Positions 11,216-19,565 of a stretch of 64,000 nucleotides of DNA are shown here, one piece after another (position 1 is the first letter of the stretch; every line of letters starts with the position of its first letter). Position numbers and translations under genes: made by a program. Location: contig NZ_CP118527.1 of the NCBI RefSeq assembly GCF_028885415.1, forward strand, positions 7,440,001-7,504,000. The letters are read 5' to 3'. Origin of the DNA: Streptomyces coeruleorubidus. GTDB taxonomy: Bacteria; Actinomycetota; Actinomycetes; Streptomycetales; Streptomycetaceae. A model generated the notes under the pieces. That model did no database searches. It worked only from the letters and a program-made list of their open reading frames with translations, and was not told the DNA's origin.

Positions 11216-11980
11216 TCAGCGCACCGCGACGACCACGCAGCTGTCGCCGTACTGCCAGACCGGGCCCGCCGTGGCGAAGCCCGCCTGCCGCAACAGCTCC
11301 AGATGGGCGGAGAGGGGGAGTTCGGCAGGGCGGCCGGTGTCCTGAGGTGCCTCGCGGCGACGGCGCTCGGCGAGCAGATCCGTCAACTCGGGGTCATCGG
11401 CGACGGCGTCCCACCAGGAACCCCAGTCCTCGTGCGCGAACACCCGCTGCCGGTCGGCCCGGCACCGCCCGACATGGGTGGCGATCCCGGCCGGGCCCGT
11501 GTCGTCCTGGGGGAGATGGTCGCCGTTGACGAGGACACCGCCGGGCCGCAGCAGTGCGGCGAGCTGCCGGTAGGTGCGCAGCAGGGTGTCGCGGTCGAGG
11601 TAGTGCAGGGCCGTCGTGGAGACGGCCGCGTCCAGGGGCCGGTCCAGGTCCAGGGCCCAGGTCCAGCCGGGTGCGCCGACCTCGGCGTCGACGTAGCGGG
11701 CCGCGTCCGGGTGGTGGGTGCGGCCGAGCTCCAGCAGCAGGGGATCGCGGTCCACGGCCACGATCTCCGCGTCCGGCAGCCGCCGCACCAGCCGGGCCGC
11801 CAGGGAGCCGGGACCGCAGCCCAGGTCGACGACCAGGGGCCGGGAGGCGTGCCCGGCCGTGACGTGCTCGACCACGTCGGCGATCACCGTGAACCGCTCC
11901 TCGCGGTCGACCGCGTACCGCTGCTGCTGGAGTTCCCAGCGCTCCACCCATCGCTGTGCCGTTGCCAGACTCAGCCCCAT
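11216..11980 (-). CDS. class I SAM-dependent methyltransferase
   Basis: This 254-residue Rossmann methyltransferase has motif I VVDLGCGPGSLAARL near residues 48-62, an acidic end of strand 2 (IVAVDRDP) and the motif IV-like region DAAVSTTALHYL. Start ATG 11980 follows AAGGTGG; an upstream ATG at 12052 would overlap the palindrome and is less likely. A 7-1-7 palindrome resembling a Zur box lies 57-71 bases upstream, next to TAGGCT, a plausible -10. It could be a zinc-starvation gene or the last gene of the three-PLP-enzyme operon, whose aminotransferase ends 90 bases upstream. The substrate is unknown. Confidence 0.8.
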   Translation of the reverse strand: MGLSLATAQRWVERWELQQQRYAVDREERFTVIADVVEHVTAGHASRPLVVDLGCGPGSLAARLVRRLPDAEIVAVDRDPLLLELGRTHHPDAARYVDAEVGAPGWTWALDLDRPLDAAVSTTALHYLDRDTLLRTYRQLAALLRPGGVLVNGDHLPQDDTGPAGIATHVGRCRADRQRVFAHEDWGSWWDAVADDPELTDLLAERRRREAPQDTGRPAELPLSAHLELLRQAGFATAGPVWQYGDSCVVVAVR

Positions 11981-12036
11981 CCGGTCGCGCCACCTTGCCG
12001 TCTCGCACCTGATTCTTTCCGGCCCGAGCCTACAGG

Positions 12037-12051
12037 TGGAAACGGTTCCCA
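12037..12051 (-). promoter_or_regulatory. Zur-like box
   Basis: TGGAAACGGTTCCCA is a 7-1-7 palindrome with one mismatched pair. The Streptomyces Zur consensus is also a 7-1-7 palindrome, TGAAAATGATTTTCA; this site keeps the TG..AA/TT..CA frame but is more GC-rich. A -10-like TAGGCT for the methyltransferase follows within ten bases. Regulation by Zur is an inference. Confidence 0.4.
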
Positions 12052-12070
12052 TTATGCCCAGTTGGCGGAG

Positions 12071-13267
12071 TCACTGGAGTGAGGCGAGGACGGACAGCAG
12101 CCGGTCGATCTCCTCAACGGTGTTGTACACATGCAGACTCACCCGAACCGAACCGGTCTTCTCGCCCGCGTCGCCCTGGCAGTGGTTGTCCGAGCGGACC
12201 ATGAAACCGTGGCTGAACAGGATGAAGCCCAGGTCGCCCGAGTCGATGGCACGGTGCCGCAGGGTGACGATGCCCTGGCGCCGCTGCACGGCCGAGTCGG
12301 CGGCCAGGCTCAGCGGGCAGCCGAGGATCTCGTAGGCGTCCAGATGGCGCAGCCCCTCGGTGAGCCGGGCCGCCAGGGCGACCGTCCAGCGCTCGACGCG
12401 CTCCATGCCGGCGGCGTCCAGCCAGTCCAGGGCCGCTTCGAGCGAGGCGATGCCCACGGTGTTCGGAGTGCCGCTCCACCCGCCCGGCGTGAACGCCGGG
12501 CCGCGTGCCTGCCGGGCCCACACCGCCCCCGTGCCGGGCAGCGCCAGCGCCTTGTGCCCGGAGAAGACGACGAAGTCGACGTCCAACTCGGCCACGGACA
12601 CCGGCAGATGCCCGACGCTCTGCGCCGCGTCCAGACAGATGACCGCGTCCGGGCCGACCGCCCGGCGGATGCGCTGCACGTTCATGTCGCCGCCGTAGAC
12701 GTGGTGCACATGGGTGGCGGCGACGAACCGGGTGCGCGGCCCGGCCCGTTCGGCGAGCGCGCGGTGGTCGTAGTCGCCGGAACCGCTCTGGTACGGCATC
12801 GGCAGCACCCGGACGTGCACGCCCTCGCGGGCCAGCAGCCGCTGGGCCTCCCGCCAGGGCGCGATGTTGGCCTGGTGGTCGGCGTCCGGTACGACGATCT
12901 CGTCGCCGTCGCGCAGGAACCCCGGCAGCCAGTCGCGGGCGATCGTGTGCAGCCCCTCGGTCGTGCCGCTGGTGAAGTGGACCGCGGAGCGCTCGGGTCG
13001 GTCGTCCCCGAGGAACCGGGCGACGCGCTCGCGGGTGCGCTCGACCAGCTCCGTGGTCCGGTTGGCCCAGGTGTAGGTGCCGCGCGCCGCGTTGGCGTTG
13101 CTGGTGGTGAGGTACGTCTGCGCGGCGTCCAGGACGGCCTGCGGTTTCTGGGTCGTCGCCGCGCTGTCCAGGTACGCCAGCTCCGGGTGCCCGGTGACGA
13201 TGGGGAACTGGGCGCGCAGCGCCTGCTGCCACTGGCGCAGATCGTCGCGGATCGTGGGTGCGGTCAT
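12071..13267 (-). CDS. class V PLP enzyme, SufS-like cysteine desulfurase
   Basis: This 398-residue fold-type I enzyme has DSAATTQKP at the N-terminus, FTSGTTEGLH for phosphate binding, DAAQSVGHLP, and the PLP lysine in FSGHKALALPGTG. Near the C-terminus SDNHCQ puts a Cys-containing loop where SufS enzymes carry their persulfide cysteine, so desulfuration of cysteine is likely, though related aminotransferases cannot be excluded. ATG lies 5 bases after the preceding gene's stop. Together with the rhodanese domain in that gene, it points to persulfide chemistry in this operon. Confidence 0.8.
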   Translation of the reverse strand: MTAPTIRDDLRQWQQALRAQFPIVTGHPELAYLDSAATTQKPQAVLDAAQTYLTTSNANAARGTYTWANRTTELVERTRERVARFLGDDRPERSAVHFTSGTTEGLHTIARDWLPGFLRDGDEIVVPDADHQANIAPWREAQRLLAREGVHVRVLPMPYQSGSGDYDHRALAERAGPRTRFVAATHVHHVYGGDMNVQRIRRAVGPDAVICLDAAQSVGHLPVSVAELDVDFVVFSGHKALALPGTGAVWARQARGPAFTPGGWSGTPNTVGIASLEAALDWLDAAGMERVERWTVALAARLTEGLRHLDAYEILGCPLSLAADSAVQRRQGIVTLRHRAIDSGDLGFILFSHGFMVRSDNHCQGDAGEKTGSVRVSLHVYNTVEEIDRLLSVLASLQ

Positions 13268-13272
13268 GGCGG

Positions 13273-14592
13273 TCAGTCCCGCACCAGGGGCGCGCCCGCG
13301 TCCCGCCAGGCGATGATGCCGCCGGCCAGACTGCGTACGTCGGGATGGCCCATCCGGGTCAGCAGCGCCGCGTACCGGGCGGACTGCTCGCCCACCGGGC
13401 ACGCCAGCAGCACCGGCCGGCTCCGGCTGAACGGCACTCCGCCCTGGAGGAGTTCGGCGAACAGCTCGTCGACGATGTTGACCGACCCGTCGATGTGCAG
13501 CGCCGCGTACGCGTAGGGGCTGCGCAGATCGACCACGAGCGGCCCCTCGGAGTCGATCCACCGCCGGGCCTCGGCGACCGTGACCGACGGCGCCCCGCCG
13601 ACCTCGGCGTCGGTCAGGTCGGCCGGCGAGTTCTTCCGGGGCGGCCGGCCCAGCAGGTCCGGCCGCCGCTGCCGGACGTAGCTCAGATAGCTCTCCACGC
13701 GGTCGCAGACGATGAACACCGCTGTCCGGCGCTCGGTCAACTCCTCGTCGACGGCGCGCAGATGACGGACTGCTCCGTGGTAGGCGGCGCCGCCGGTGGG
13801 CCCGCCCAGGATGCCGCAGCGGCGGTTCAGGGTCAGCATCCCCTCGATCGCCTCGTCGGCGCTCACCGACTCCATCGTGTCGTACGTCTCCGGGTCGAAC
13901 AGGCCGACCTCCTGCACCTCGTCGATGGTGCGGATCCCGGGGATGAAGTCGGACTTGGCCGCGACCAGCCCGACCACCCGCACCGAGGGATCCTCCTCCC
14001 GCAGCGCGCGGGCCACGCCCGTGGAGGAACCGGCCGTGCCCACACAGGCGACGAACCAGTCCGGCACCCGGCCGTCCAGGTCCTTGACGATCTCCGGGCC
14101 GGTGCCGGTGAGGTGCGCCTCGGTGTTGCGCGGGTTGTAGTACTGGTCCGTGTGGAGATAGGTGCTGCCGGAGGCGGACAGTGTGCGGTGGAAGAGGGTC
14201 AGCGGGTCGTCCGTCGCGGTCGGGTCCAGACACTCGCTCTGCCCCGGCAGCTCCTCGATCTGCGCGCCGAGCAGCAGCAGGAGGTCCTTGATCTCCGGCA
14301 CCCGCATCCGGTTGGTGACGCTCTTGAAGCCCAGGCCGTGCATGCCCGCGACGACCGCCAGTGCCTTCGCCGTGTTGCCGCTGGACAACTCCACGACCTG
14401 GCTGCCGTGTTCGACCGCCTCGGCCAGCAGCGGGCGCGCCATGTTCCAGGCCGCCCGGTCCTTCACCGAGCCGAAGGGGTTGAGCATCTCCAGCTTCGCG
14501 AACAGGTCGATGTTGCGCAGGCCGTGCACAGCCGGGTCGATCCGTACCAGCGGGGTGTTGCCTATCGCATCGGTGATGCTGTCGTACCTCAC
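13273..14592 (-). CDS. cysteine-synthase-family PLP enzyme with C-terminal rhodanese domain
   Basis: The first 320 or so residues are fold-type II PLP enzyme: GNTPLVRI near residue 10, the Schiff-base Lys in NPFGSVKDRAAW near 44, the phosphate loop ELSSGNTAKAL near 68, and GTAGSSTGVAR. After a linker, residues 345-439 form a rhodanese module (VVDLRSPYAYAALHIDGSVN) with active-site loop CPVGEQS keeping the catalytic Cys. The N-terminal part resembles Rhizobium Y4xP and other beta-replacing enzymes. The start GTG overlaps the upstream stop as GTGA. The likely role is beta-replacement on serine, O-acetylserine or cysteine, with sulfur handed to or from the rhodanese Cys; the product is unknown. 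Confidence 0.82.
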   Translation of the reverse strand: MRYDSITDAIGNTPLVRIDPAVHGLRNIDLFAKLEMLNPFGSVKDRAAWNMARPLLAEAVEHGSQVVELSSGNTAKALAVVAGMHGLGFKSVTNRMRVPEIKDLLLLLGAQIEELPGQSECLDPTATDDPLTLFHRTLSASGSTYLHTDQYYNPRNTEAHLTGTGPEIVKDLDGRVPDWFVACVGTAGSSTGVARALREEDPSVRVVGLVAAKSDFIPGIRTIDEVQEVGLFDPETYDTMESVSADEAIEGMLTLNRRCGILGGPTGGAAYHGAVRHLRAVDEELTERRTAVFIVCDRVESYLSYVRQRRPDLLGRPPRKNSPADLTDAEVGGAPSVTVAEARRWIDSEGPLVVDLRSPYAYAALHIDGSVNIVDELFAELLQGGVPFSRSRPVLLACPVGEQSARYAALLTRMGHPDVRSLAGGIIAWRDAGAPLVRD

Positions 14593-16055
14593 TGAGCTCC
14601 CCCTGAGGGCGTGATCGGCCAGAACTGGTCGTCGAGGCACCAGCGCCAGGCGTCGCCGTCCTGCCAGGCGGCGACCTTGCGGGCGACGGGCTGGTGCTGG
14701 GCGCGGGTGGCGTGGAAGTCCATGGCGTAACCGGCGGTGTTGGCGAAGGCCAGCAGGTCGCCGGGGACGGGACGGCGCGGCAGGAAGACCGTACGCCGGG
14801 TGATCAGATCGGTCTCCAGGCACAGGCCGCCGAAGAGGTGGACGGCGACGGGCCCTTCGCCCGGCCCGGCTCCGCTTCCGGGGATGACGACCGGGTCCAC
14901 CAGCACTCCGTGGTCCTCCAGGGCGATGTCGTCCGCCTTCGCGGCCAGCCGTACCAGCAGTGCGCCGCCCGCCTCCTGGGAACGGACCTCCAGCACCTTC
15001 GCCAGCGTCAGCCCGCACTGGTCCAGCAGCGCCCGCCCGGGCTCGCTGTGCAGGTCGTACAGGTGCTCCAGCAGCAGCGCGGCCAGCGGACGGCCGCCCA
15101 GGGAGGCGGCGGGCTGGGCCAGCAGCTCGTCCAGATAGGCCGCACCGGCGACGGACCGGTGGGCGGGGTAGAGGCCGAGCACGCCGCGCAGGGTGCCGGA
15201 CTCGCCCCGCAGCCCGTAGCCGTGCCCGCCCCAGGTCAGCGGCGGACGGCGGCCCAGGACGGCGGCCGTGAGCGCGGTCGTGTACGCCTCCCACTGCTCC
15301 CGCTCGGCGAGGTAACTGACGCCGAACCCGCCCCCGACGTCCACGGCCCGGGGCCGCAGCCCCCGGCTCCGGCACGCCTCCAGGGCCGCCAAGGCCCCTT
15401 CGAGGGCGGTCGCCTTCTCCGCGACGCTCGTGGTGTCCAGGTGATAGGCCACCCCCGTCAGCTCGACGGCGTCGCCGTGCCGCTCGACCGCCTCCAGCAG
15501 GGGATCCAACTCCCGTACGGGCGTGCCGAACCGGCTGCGCCGGCTCAGCACCTTCACCCCCGACGTCTCGAACCCCGACAGCCGCAGCAGCACCCGCACC
15601 GGGGCCAGCGCGTGCTTGCGCACCAGTGCGGCGAGCTGGTCCAGCTCACCTGCTCCGTCGACGCTGACCGTGACGCCCGTGAGGGCCGCGAGCCACAGGA
15701 ACTCGGGGTTCTTCGGACCCGTCGCCGTGATCCGATCGGCGGTGAAACCCGCCCCCAGCGCGTGCTGCAACTCGCCCAGCGACGCGACGTCCACGCCCGC
15801 GTCCGTGGCGGCGAGCCGGCGCAGCAGCGCGCTGGACCGGTTCGCCTTGTGGGCGTAGTAGACCTGGCCGGACAGGTGGTGCCTGCGGTACACGGACCGG
15901 AACCGCTCCAGGTTCTCGGCGATCTGGTCCGGCACCACGACGTGCAGCGGTGAGCCGAGCGCGTCGGTGAGCGAGCGCAGCGTCCCGGTCGCCGCCAGGA
16001 GCGACCTGAGCCGTGGTTCCAGCCGCGGTTCGAGATACAAGGGCCGGCCACCCAT
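14589..16055 (-). CDS. Y4yA-like PLP-dependent decarboxylase/racemase-fold enzyme
   Basis: This 488-residue fold-type III enzyme is related to diaminopimelate and ornithine decarboxylases. YYAHKANRSSALLRRL near residues 62-77 carries the PLP lysine; HLDTTS, DVGGGFGVSYLA and a C-terminal GGLCLETDL replace the usual HVGS, GGG and C-x-ES/D elements, so the specificity Cys is present. It is the first gene of the operon, with AAGGGAGGGAG before the ATG. Y4yA-family proteins are found with Y4xP-like synthases in rhizobia and actinomycetes, but I know of no assigned reaction. Decarboxylation of an amino acid assembled by the next enzyme is the simplest guess. Confidence 0.8.
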   Translation of the reverse strand: MGGRPLYLEPRLEPRLRSLLAATGTLRSLTDALGSPLHVVVPDQIAENLERFRSVYRRHHLSGQVYYAHKANRSSALLRRLAATDAGVDVASLGELQHALGAGFTADRITATGPKNPEFLWLAALTGVTVSVDGAGELDQLAALVRKHALAPVRVLLRLSGFETSGVKVLSRRSRFGTPVRELDPLLEAVERHGDAVELTGVAYHLDTTSVAEKATALEGALAALEACRSRGLRPRAVDVGGGFGVSYLAEREQWEAYTTALTAAVLGRRPPLTWGGHGYGLRGESGTLRGVLGLYPAHRSVAGAAYLDELLAQPAASLGGRPLAALLLEHLYDLHSEPGRALLDQCGLTLAKVLEVRSQEAGGALLVRLAAKADDIALEDHGVLVDPVVIPGSGAGPGEGPVAVHLFGGLCLETDLITRRTVFLPRRPVPGDLLAFANTAGYAMDFHATRAQHQPVARKVAAWQDGDAWRWCLDDQFWPITPSGGAQ

Positions 16056-16407
16056 GCGCGCTCCCTCCCTTGAAGCCGCTGCACCCGGCATCCGGGCACC
16101 TCGGACACTCCCCGCGTTTCGCCGTATAGCCCATATCCATTCTTCGGTCGCTTTACGCCCTGTAAGACCCAGGCCTGTCCTCGCGCCGGTGTGAAGCGGA
16201 TCACGGTCCGGCTGCGCGGCGCGCGACCGGCGCGGGGTCGCGGCATCCGTCGTTCGGCCGAGCCTTCGCAGGTCGGGCCGGGGTGTCGTGGCCGTTCGGC
16301 CGAGGCGGCGGCCCTCAGCCACGACGCAGAGTGGGGTGCGGACCGCCGCCCCCGGCAACGGGGGGCAGGGCCGCACGGGTTCGCGTGCCGGAACGGGAGA
16401 AGTGAGC
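16056..16407. other. intergenic region between divergent operons
   Basis: This 352-base gap lies between the PLP-enzyme operon and the response regulator. A relatively AT-rich patch at about 16110-16165 (CGTATAGCCCATATCCATTC) probably holds the PLP-operon promoter. The right half is GC-rich, has no convincing gene, and ends with the GGGAGAAG ribosome site of the response regulator. Confidence 0.5.
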
Positions 16408-17088
16408 ATGGTCGTACGGGTGGTCGTCGTCGACGACCAGGACATGGTGCGCTCGGGATTCGCCGCGCTGCTGTCCGCGCAGAGCGACATCGACGTCGTG
16501 GGGGAGGCGCCCGACGGCCGGCGCGGGGTGGAGGTCTGCCGCAGCACCCACCCCGACGTGGTGTTGATGGACATCCGGATGCCGGAGATGGACGGTCTCG
16601 AGGCGGCCCGGCGGCTGCTCGACCCGCCGCCGGGCGTGACACACCGGCCCAAGGTGCTCATGCTGACCACCTTCGACCTCGACGACTACGTCTACGAGAC
16701 CCTCCAGGCCGGCGCCAGCGGCTTCCTGCTCAAGGACGCCCCGGTCGCCGAACTCGTCCAGGCCGTCCGGGTGATCGCGGCCGGTGACGCCCTGCTCGCC
16801 CCGTCCGTCACCCGCCGCCTCATCGAGGACATGGCCCGGCGCCGCCCCCAGGCCGGTCGGCAGGCCCGGCTGCGGCTGAACGGCCTCACACCCCGGGAGA
16901 CGGAGGTCCTGAGGCTGGTCGCGCGGGGCCTGTCCAACACGGAGATCGCCGGGACGCTGGTGGTGGCCGAGCAGACGGTCAAGACCCACATGACCCGGCT
17001 GATCGCCAAGCTGGGTGTCCGGGACCGGGCCCAACTGGTGGTCCTCGCCTACGAGTCGGGGTTGGTCGTGCCCGGATCGACCGGCTGA
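16408..17088 (+). CDS. NarL/LuxR-type response regulator, no kinase nearby
   Basis: This 226-residue protein has a receiver domain with acidic pair DD at 9-10, phospho-acceptor Asp55 in VLMDIRMPEMDG and conserved Lys near 112 (LLKDAP). The LuxR helix-turn-helix follows: LTPRETEVLRLVARGLSNTE with QTVKTHMTRL. No histidine kinase gene is adjacent on either side, so it is an orphan here. It is divergent from the PLP-enzyme operon and may control it, but nothing in the sequence proves that. A hairpin follows the gene. Confidence 0.9.
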   Translation: MVVRVVVVDDQDMVRSGFAALLSAQSDIDVVGEAPDGRRGVEVCRSTHPDVVLMDIRMPEMDGLEAARRLLDPPPGVTHRPKVLMLTTFDLDDYVYETLQAGASGFLLKDAPVAELVQAVRVIAAGDALLAPSVTRRLIEDMARRRPQAGRQARLRLNGLTPRETEVLRLVARGLSNTEIAGTLVVAEQTVKTHMTRLIAKLGVRDRAQLVVLAYESGLVVPGSTG

Positions 17089-17120
17089 GTCCGCAGGCCC
17101 CGGGCGAGGGGTCATACCCA

Positions 17121-17143
17121 GGTGCCACACCGCGGTTGGCACC
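17121..17143 (+). terminator. hairpin after the response regulator
   Basis: GGTGCCA (17121-17127) and TGGCACC (17137-17143) form a perfect 7-bp stem with a 9-base loop, 33 bases after the stop. Confidence 0.55.
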
Positions 17144-17223
17144 CGGGTGTGATGTGCGGCCGACGTCCCGCGCCCTACCGTCACCGCGCCCTGACCACGG
17201 ACCGGTACGCACGGAGCGCCCAC

Positions 17224-17922
17224 ATGCACCAGCCCCTCGACATCGACCACGTCGTCCGCCTCTACCGCACCTACGCCGACGATCTCGACCGGGTCCGCGA
17301 GGAACAGCGCGCACTGCTCGCACCGCCCCACGCGATGAAGGCCCAACTCGACGACCTCGAGGCGGAGATCACCTATCTGCTGCTGCGCGAGGCCCGGCCG
17401 CAGACGGTCGTGGAGATCGGCACGTTCCACGGCTGGTCGACCACCTGGATCCTGCGCGCGCTGCGCGACAACGGCACGGGCCATCTGTACTCGTACGACG
17501 TGGTCGATCACGTCCTGCGCGAGGTGCCCGGCCAACTCGCCGAGGGACGCTGGACGTTCACCCAGGGGGACGTGCGGGAGAACCTGGAGAAGGTCCCCGA
17601 CACGGCGGACTTCCTGTTCATCGACGCCGCGCACTCCGCGCGCTTCGCCCGCTGGTACGTCCGGCAGCTGCTGCCGCTCATGCGGCCCGGCATACCCGTG
17701 TGCGTCCACGACGTGTTCCACGGTCGCCGGGCACTGCCGTTCACCGAGGGGGCGGTGGTGCTGCGCTGGCTCGCCGAGCGGGGGAACCGGTACTTCACGG
17801 CGTCCCGGGCGCACGCGCCCGAGATCCACCACCGGCTGAACGACGCCAAGCGGCGCCTCGGCCTCGGGCATCCCGTCAAGGACAGCAGGGACAACCCCAT
17901 GATCTTCTTCAGCCTGTCCTGA
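17224..17922 (+). CDS. class I SAM-dependent methyltransferase (methyltransf_24-like)
   Basis: This 232-residue protein has motif I VVEIGTFHGWSTTWILRAL near residue 60, followed by SYDVVD, FTQGDVRENL and FLFIDAAHSARFARWYV. The pattern resembles O-methyltransferases and cephalosporin-hydroxylase-like methyltransferases that act on small molecules or glycans. It is monocistronic, and its last 14 bases overlap the convergent kinase gene. The substrate is unknown. Confidence 0.8.
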   Translation: MHQPLDIDHVVRLYRTYADDLDRVREEQRALLAPPHAMKAQLDDLEAEITYLLLREARPQTVVEIGTFHGWSTTWILRALRDNGTGHLYSYDVVDHVLREVPGQLAEGRWTFTQGDVRENLEKVPDTADFLFIDAAHSARFARWYVRQLLPLMRPGIPVCVHDVFHGRRALPFTEGAVVLRWLAERGNRYFTASRAHAPEIHHRLNDAKRRLGLGHPVKDSRDNPMIFFSLS

Positions 17923-19363
17923 AGCCGTCCCTGACCTTGTCGAAGACGGGGCGGTAGGTGTCCCACTGCTCCTCGGGCGCCGAGAGGTAGATGTCGTACT
18001 CGCGCCCGCCCTCGCGCCCGTAGCCGAGGTCGATGGCGCGGAACGGGCGGGCCCGGCCCTGGAAGGTGAACTCCCAGATGGCGGCGGGCTGTTCGCGGAA
18101 GGTCGTGCGCTGCATGCGGATCCGGCGGTAGGTCGGGTAGTTGACCTTGGTGTTCGCCTCGATCTCGGCGAAGTGGTCGGCGGGGTTCGGGCCTGCGGGG
18201 TCGACCGTGCCGATGGTGATGCCGGCCAGGCCGGAGGGGGTGGCGTAGGTGACCTGTTCCGCTGTGCGGTTGCGGGGCGTCCAGTCGTCCGGGATGGGGA
18301 AGGAGACGCCGAGCTTTGCCTCGTGGACGCGGTGGTAGCCCTTGGGGGTGGGGGCGGGGCGGCTTGTGTCGTTGTCCGGTTTGTCGGTGTGGTTCGGGGC
18401 TGTTGTGTAAATGGTGGTGCCCACGGCCAGGGTGGCTGTCAGCGCCGCGGCGACAGTGGTCATGCGGCGTCGGCGGGTGCGGGTGGTTCGTGGCTGGTCG
18501 CGCCCCGCGGCGGAGCCGCCTGTCGACACAGCCCGCGCCCCTGGGGCGTCGTTCACCACTGCCCTGAGGGAACGTTCTGTCTCCTCCGCGGACGGGCGGA
18601 CCTCCGGGTCCCTGGCCAGGAGGCACTCTATGAGGGGGCCCAGCGGGCCGGACCGGCGAGGTGGGTCCAAGGGGTCCGTGGCTATCGCGTAGGCCGTTTC
18701 CATCGCCGTCGCGCGGCGGAACGGGGGGCGGCCCTCCAGCGTCTGGTACAGCGTCGCGCCCAGGGCCCACAGGTCCGATGCCGGGCCGGGGGTGAGGCCC
18801 CTGACGCGTTCCGGGGCCATGTAGTCGATGGAGCCGACCATCTCGCCGGTCCTGGTCAGCGTCGACGAACCGGCCGTCATGGCGATGCCGAAGTCGGTGA
18901 GGACGACCCGGTCGCCCTCGCCGAGGAGGACGTTGCCGGGCTTGACGTCGCGGTGCAGCACGCCGGCGGCGTGCGCGGCGCGCAGGGCGCCCACCATGGC
19001 CAGGCCGACGCGGGCCGCCTCGTGGGGCGGGAGGGTCCGGCCGTCCTGGAGGAGGTCGCCGAGCGTGTGGCCGGGGACGTACTCCATGACGACACAGGGG
19101 CGGCCGTCGTCCTCCACGACGTCGTGCACGACGATCACGTTGGGATGCGTGACGCGCGCGGCGCTGCGGGCCTCACGGCGCATGCGCTCGTACAGCGTGC
19201 CGAGCTCGTCGGCGGACAGGTGCGGCCGCTCGTGCAGCTGCTTCAGGGCGACCCGGCGTCCCAGCAGCTCGTCGTCGGCGCGCCACACCGTGCCCATGCC
19301 GCCCCGGCCGATCCGCTCGGCGAGCCGATAGCGCCCGGCGACGAGTCGCCCTTCGTCCGACAC
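17909..19363 (-). CDS. membrane Ser/Thr protein kinase (PknB-like)
   Basis: This 484-residue protein has an N-terminal Hanks-type kinase with all key residues: Gly-rich loop GRGGMGTVW at 19-27, VALK with Lys41, HRDVKPGN and DFGIAM. After a basic juxtamembrane stretch there is one membrane segment (MTTVAAALTATLAVGTTIY, about 323-342) and an extracellular domain of about 140 residues (LGVSFPIPDDW..., W-rich) with no PASTA repeats. GTG 19363 follows GGAGG. It is divergent from the kinase heading the chaperone operon, across about 200 bases, so the two may be functionally linked. Confidence 0.88.
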   Translation of the reverse strand: MSDEGRLVAGRYRLAERIGRGGMGTVWRADDELLGRRVALKQLHERPHLSADELGTLYERMRREARSAARVTHPNVIVVHDVVEDDGRPCVVMEYVPGHTLGDLLQDGRTLPPHEAARVGLAMVGALRAAHAAGVLHRDVKPGNVLLGEGDRVVLTDFGIAMTAGSSTLTRTGEMVGSIDYMAPERVRGLTPGPASDLWALGATLYQTLEGRPPFRRATAMETAYAIATDPLDPPRRSGPLGPLIECLLARDPEVRPSAEETERSLRAVVNDAPGARAVSTGGSAAGRDQPRTTRTRRRRMTTVAAALTATLAVGTTIYTTAPNHTDKPDNDTSRPAPTPKGYHRVHEAKLGVSFPIPDDWTPRNRTAEQVTYATPSGLAGITIGTVDPAGPNPADHFAEIEANTKVNYPTYRRIRMQRTTFREQPAAIWEFTFQGRARPFRAIDLGYGREGGREYDIYLSAPEEQWDTYRPVFDKVRDGFRTG

Positions 19364-19565
19364 CGTGTGTCCTCCGCCACCTTGTCCGTCTTGGGCGCCT
19401 TGATGCGCCCTGGTCACCATAACCGCCGCCCCCGGACCGACCCCTGCCGGGAGTGAGGCGGATCACGGCCCCGGTCGTCGGGAGGGGTCCCGGCGGGGGC
19501 TTCCTACGCTGGCGTCCCGCGCCGCCGCAGGGCGGACGGGGCGGAGTGGACCGGCGACGTCGCGG

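Noticed and set aside
12071..16055. Staphyloferrin B or EDDS-type metallophore cluster
   Set aside because: A cysteine-synthase-like gene is present, but no SbnB-like dehydrogenase, NIS synthetase or exporter; only the Zur-like box hints at metals.
19364..19565. Possible small gene between the divergent kinases
   Set aside because: Only Arg/Pro-rich frames without ribosome sites; treated as a divergent promoter region.
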